Source: Channallabes apus (lineage: Eukaryota; Chordata; Actinopteri; Siluriformes; Clariidae). Taken from it: a DNA stretch of 64,000 nt. Below are positions 60,401 through 64,000 of this stretch, one piece after another (positions within the stretch are counted from its first letter, which is position 1; every line of letters begins with the position of its first letter). A program made the translations under genes and the position numbers. A model generated the notes under the pieces. It searched no databases. It had not been told where the DNA came from and worked only from the letters and a program-made list of their open reading frames with translations. Location of the stretch: contig CM060121.1 of assembly GCA_030522415.1 (NCBI GenBank), forward strand, positions 1,563,476 through 1,627,475. The letters are read 5' to 3'.

Positions 60401-61284
60401 CTGCGTTCCAAATTATTACGCAAATAAATTATCTTTCCCTGATTTCCATAATTAGTCAATGCAAATGACAGTCAGTATACTTTTCTAGTCATCAACTATT
60501 AGGGTATAATATGAATTTTATTGAACAAACAAAAATTAATTGAATAAATAAAAATGCACTGTTCCGAATGATTATGCACAACAGAGTTAAAACATTTTAT
60601 AGGTTGTAAAGAACTGAAAATAGGCTTTTGTTGAATTTGCAGCATTATGAGGTCATATTTAAAGAAATCTAAAACTATTTCAATCAAAAACATCCTAACA
60701 GGTCATGTTACATCTTAACATAGGACCTGTTCTTTGATATCACCTTCACAATTCTTACATCCATTGAACTTGTGAGTTTTTGGACAGTTTCTACTTGAAT
60801 TTCTTTGCAGGATGTCAGAATAGCCTCCCAGAGCTGCTGTTTTGATGTGAACCGCCTCCCACTCTCATAGATCTTTTGATTGAGGATTCTCCAAAGGTTC
60901 TCAATGGGGTTTAGGTCAGGGGAGGATGGTGGCCACACCATGAGTTTCTCATCTTTTATTCCCATAGCAGCCAATGACACAGAGGTATTCTTTGCAGCAT
61001 GAGATGGTGCATTGTCGTGCATGAAGATGATTTTGCTACGGAAGCCACAATTCTTCTTTTTGTACAATGGAAAAATGTGGTCAGTCAATATACTTTGCAG
61101 AGGTCATTTCCACACCTTCAGGGACCCTAAAGTGGCCTACCAGCTCTCTCCCCATGATTCTGGCCCAAAACATGACTCTACCACCTCCTTGTTGACTGTG
61201 CAGCCTTGTTGGGACATGGTGTCCACCCACCAACCATCCACTAGTCCATCCATCTGGACCATCCAGGGTTGCACGACACTGATC
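60401..61284 (-). mobile_element. Tc1-like transposon 2, 5'-truncated
   Basis: Its terminal sequence CTGCGTTCCAAATTATTACG (60401-60420) directly follows the end of Tc1-like element 1, separated only by TA-rich bases. The transposase runs towards it on the minus strand. The other end is missing: the homology stops at about 61284, inside the transposase gene, where Ty3/gypsy integrase begins. This family differs from element 1 in both end sequence and protein. Confidence 0.85.
60708..61284 (-). pseudogene. Tc1-like transposase C-terminal part, frameshifted
   Basis: Read on the minus strand from 61284: RATLDGPDGWTSGW and HHVPTRLHSQQGG, then VMFWARIMGRELVGHFRVPE and GVEMTSAKYID, where a stop and frameshift occur (about 61085). 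The next frame gives MTDHIFPLYKKKN, then IIFMHDNAPSHAAKNTSVSL (second catalytic Asp) and PPSSPDLNPIENLWRIL (Glu), ending SYVKM. The helix-turn-helix region and the first catalytic Asp are absent because of the truncation at the gypsy junction. Confidence 0.88.
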
Positions 61285-61470
61285 ACTGTGCTCTGGGGCA
61301 CCGAATCGGCTGAACACCTCATCCACCAGCACTCGAGCCATGGTGGAAGCGCTCTGGTCAGGCACAGCAAAAGCCTCCGGCCACTTGAAGTCATTAGGAC
61401 AGAAACTCAGAGTGAAGTAGTCCATGACTACCAGCACATAGCGGTTACCACGATCGGAAACCTCTAGTCC
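61285..61470 (-). pseudogene. Ty3/gypsy integrase core fragment with an 8-codon insertion
   Basis: The minus frame reads DRGNRYVLVVMDYFT, then eight extra residues LSFCPNDF, then KWPEAFAVPDQSAST and VLVDEVFSRFGAPEHSDQ. This is the start of the retroviral-type integrase core with its first catalytic Asp (in VVMDYF) and the region up to just before the second. The extra codons come from a segment (61389-61414) that is identical to 57248-57273. The sequence then switches to Tc1-like transposase at about 61284. Confidence 0.85.
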
Positions 61471-62067
61471 TAGGTGAGCGACTGTGGTATAATCCGGTCT
61501 CAGGCCCGCTTTAACCCAACCCAGTACCTTATGCAGGACCGGATCATTCTCCTGCTCGGCAATGAGCTGTCCAGCTGTGGCACAGGCGAAGCGAATGTGG
61601 ATGATGCTCTAGACGAGGCAGTAACTCGGCTGCGTGGGGGGGATCTTCTGGATCAATGGTTTCGGGGGTTGGTCTACGTCACAACCGCACACGCGCTCTT
61701 CAACCCGCTCACAGTACCAACAACGTGCTTTGCTGCACGGCTGGTTGGATAATGCATCGGCGTTAGCGTGTAATTTTCCGGCTCAGTGTTGAATGGTGAA
61801 GTTGTAGTCTTGTAACCGCTCTGTGATCATGGCGAAGTCTTTTACGAACCAGTGGTAGTAAGAGGCTAGACTGAGGAAAGTCCGTAGCGGCGACACATTT
61901 ACCAGTTCGGGCCAATTCTTTACTGCAGCAATTTGGCTGGATCGGAGGAAATCCCTTTATAACTGATCACGTGACCCAGAAAAACGGTCTCTTGCCGCAA
62001 CATCTGGAACTTTTTGGGGTTAAGCCGCAAATTTGCCCGCCGGATAACCAGAAAGACTTCCCTTAGG

Positions 62068-62472
62068 TTAGCTAATGCTCCTGCCGTGCACCAGCAAGTT
62101 GTCCAAGTAAACTACACAACGGTTACGGGGGACACAGGCAAGGACTCTCTCAAAAGTGGCTGGACCATTACATAGACCGAAAGACATACGCCGAAATTGC
62201 CACAGCCCCTGCCCAATTGAGAATGCGGTTTTAGGTTGTGCTTCCGGGGCGAGCTCTACCTGCCAGTACCCGCTACGCATATCCAGTGAGCTAAAACAAG
62301 CCGAGCCCGCAACATGTTCTAGGGCATCATCTATCCGCGGCAATGGATAAGAGTCCTTGTTTAAACGCCGGTAATCGACACAAAACCACCAAGAATTGTC
62401 CTTTTTTCGCACGAGCACAACCGGTGAAGACCATAGTCCGAACGCCGGCTCAATGACGCCCGATTCGGCCAT
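62068..62472 (-). pseudogene. Ty3/gypsy reverse transcriptase, defective
   Basis: The frame starts MAESGVIEPAFGLWSSPVVL and continues RKKDNSWWFCVDYRRLN, SSLDMRSGYWQVELAP (first catalytic Asp) and TAFSIGQGLWQFRRMSFGL. The catalytic box reads YLDN where this family has two adjacent acidic residues, so the second Asp is replaced. A few residues are also missing just before it, between ATFERV and the PRNRC segment. The enzyme would be inactive. The fragment keeps the fingers and palm only. Confidence 0.9.
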
Positions 62473-63039
62473 CTCACGCAGCTTCTGTTCGGCGACAGCG
62501 TGTTTAAGTAATGGAAGGCGTCTCTAATTTGTGGAGGCATGACTTCAAAGTGTCGATCTGTGTTTGACTCAACTTCGCACTACTGTGCTGCAAAAGCTCG
62601 CCCAGTATACTCGCTCGGTCCGCTACCGGATGTTTACATGGCGCGACCACCGGAAGTTCCGCCCCAGGTGTGTGCTGTGTGCTGATAAAATGTCTGGCTG
62701 TTGTTTACGTATTGGCTAACCCGAAGTTACCATGCAGAGTTCCGTCATTTAAGTCTAGCACCGCACCCCATTTTTCTAAAATGTCCAACCCCAAAATGCA
62801 GTCATCCTCGATGTTTCCCACAAAGCATTCATGAATGTTGCAATGGTAGTCCTGAGGTCCCGTACCTCAGCGTTGCCACGAAACCTCGGAGGCTTGTTCA
62901 TTGCCCGACGGTTAGCCCTGTCCCCGGATAGGTTCACCTACCGAGTGCCCGAGCTGCGGGCGGTCACTCGGCTCTTTCGCAGTGATGTTTTGCCATTATG
63001 GGTTCAGTGCGCTCTCCCTCGCGTAGAACTACGCGACGA

Positions 63040-63906
63040 GCTAGCTCTAGCGAGCACGTCTCGTCTCTTCTTCTCCTGGGTTTTACTGTATTGTTGTCTT
63101 TGGGTGTCGGTGGTGGTGTGCAGGTCTGGGGTTCCTGTGCCTGACTACTGTACACGAGTCGGGGTGTTTACTCGCGCTGTGGCGGTGGTTGGGTCAGCGT
63201 CGGGTGCGGTGTGTGTCTCTGTGGTGGCGGTGTGTGTGTGACTGACCTCCGTGATTGCTGGCTCGGGTGTGTCGCTGAGGCCCGCGGCGGACTCGGACTC
63301 CTCTGTGTTTTCCGGCTGGCTGTCCTTGCGCTGCTGCCGCTGTTTTCCGGCCGAGTCACCCCCCGAGCTCCCCAGCTACGCGGCTCCGTTTGGACAGTTC
63401 AGCCTTTTGTGTCCGACATCCCCGCACTCAAAACACCTCAACGGCTTTGTTGTAGCGAAAGCAATGTAGCTGCTGCTGTTCCCCGCTTTACACTTAGTGT
63501 GCCTTCCTGGTTAGTTAAAACCATCAAGACCTGTCTCCGGAAGGACAGGACGTGCTTCATGCTGGAGCTTTTACACCCGAGCGGGATGGCTCTCATGGGG
63601 CTGACGAACCCCCCGAATCGGGCCAGCTCCCTCATGATCACCTCGTCCTGTATAAACGGGGGCACGTTTGATATCACCTCTCTTGTCGCGGGGGCAGACA
63701 GAGGGGTGACCTGGACCACAGATCCACCACCAGGAGGCTGAGTAGATGTTCTCACACCCGACCTCCTCTTCCACCGCTAACAGTACCTCCTCCACCAGTA
63801 CCCCATTGTCCGGGACACACCTGACGCCATTCCGGAGAGACAAACTTTCCCCACCAGCTTCAGAGGCCATGGTGCCCCGCTCACTCTCTCTCTCTCTCTC
63901 TCTCAC
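63040..63906 (-). pseudogene. LINE ORF1-like (TX1-type) or gag fragment with CCHC zinc knuckle
   Basis: An ATG at 63870 opens MASEAGGESLSLRNGVRC and continues VLVEEVLLAVEEEVGCEN. After a frame change it reads ATREVISNVPPFIQDEVIMR and ELARFGGFVSPMRAIPLGCK, then KHVLSFRRQVLMVL. A second frame change leads to CFECGDVGHKRLNC (63393-63434), a CCHC zinc knuckle with CX2CX4HX4C spacing, and a Ser/Glu/Pro-rich tail. The wording best fits the RNA-binding ORF1 of TX1-like fish LINEs. A gag protein of the neighbouring gypsy element is the alternative. A (TC)n tract (63883-63904) lies just upstream. The frame is broken at least twice. Confidence 0.65.
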
Positions 63907-64000
63907 TTTAAACTTTATACTTTTTTAAGTGGATAACATTCACTCATTAAAGAAAAAGAAAAACAAATAAATAAATAAACAGTCTTCCGTGAACTTGCCA

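Larger units (their letters stand above)
61285..62960 (-). mobile_element. Ty3/gypsy LTR retrotransposon remnant (protease, RT, RNase H tail, integrase)
   Basis: Minus-strand fragments appear in pol order from right to left. A protease piece (about 62690-62850) holds EDDCILGLDILEKWG, and reverse transcriptase lies at 62068-62472. An RT thumb piece reads RTFLSLASYYHWFVKDFA (about 61850-61905). An RNase H/linker piece has NFTIQH and KLHANADALSNQPCSKARC (about 61715-61800) with a CX2C pair, followed by an integrase piece (61285-61470). Several internal deletions, stops and frameshifts separate them. No LTRs were seen. The left end is cut by Tc1-like element 2 and the right end meets a LINE ORF1-like fragment. 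Confidence 0.85.

Noticed and set aside
1..64000. CRISPR array, operon or phage-like system
   Set aside because: The tandem arrays are simple or minisatellite repeats without unique spacers, and the gene structure is that of a vertebrate.

Overview
The window is nuclear DNA from a vertebrate, almost certainly a teleost fish. Four well-conserved exons with canonical splice sites are separated by long introns. There is extreme dinucleotide microsatellite density, and the transposon set is typical of fish: Tc1-like elements, L2-group LINEs, tRNA-derived SINEs, a hAT MITE and a Ty3/gypsy remnant. The repeat families suggest an otophysan lineage such as catfish or characin, but this is only an impression. 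No bacterial, phage or CRISPR content is present.

The only host gene I can support is the 5' half of xylosyltransferase 1 (xylt1), read on the minus strand. Exon 1 (44126-44425) carries the start codon, the Golgi signal anchor and a polyglycine tract. The exons matching human exons 3, 4 and 5 lie at 8260-8740, 2409-2581 and 181-383. The gene runs off the left edge, so most of the catalytic GT14 domain and the C-terminus are outside the window. The short exon 2 expected between 8741 and 44125 was not found. The enzyme starts glycosaminoglycan chains by adding xylose to serines of proteoglycan core proteins.

Layout: 1-8740 holds exons 5, 4 and 3 and two introns containing an AT-rich decayed tandem array, a PAGA/CAGA-rich minisatellite (5561-6370) and many (CA)n/(GA)n tracts. 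8741-44125 is the very long first intron region, with several minisatellites, two 5'-truncated L2-group LINEs on the plus strand (19893-21444 and 38262-40720), tRNA-derived SINEs and a few complex non-coding stretches that may be regulatory. 44126-44680 is the GC-rich first exon and promoter. 44680-64000 is upstream, apparently intergenic DNA made largely of repeats: SINEs, a DNA transposon split by a SINE, a perfect hAT MITE (51679-51951), three defective Tc1-like elements, a decayed Ty3/gypsy retrotransposon and a LINE ORF1 fragment at the right edge.

I found no novel multi-gene system. The most interesting points are: exon 4 of xylt1 lies between complementary (UG)n and (CA)n repeats at its two splice sites; a 26-base exact match links an in-frame insertion in the gypsy integrase to unrelated DNA 4 kb away; and two Tc1-like elements abut end to end. 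Most long ORFs in the window are translations of microsatellites and are not genes.
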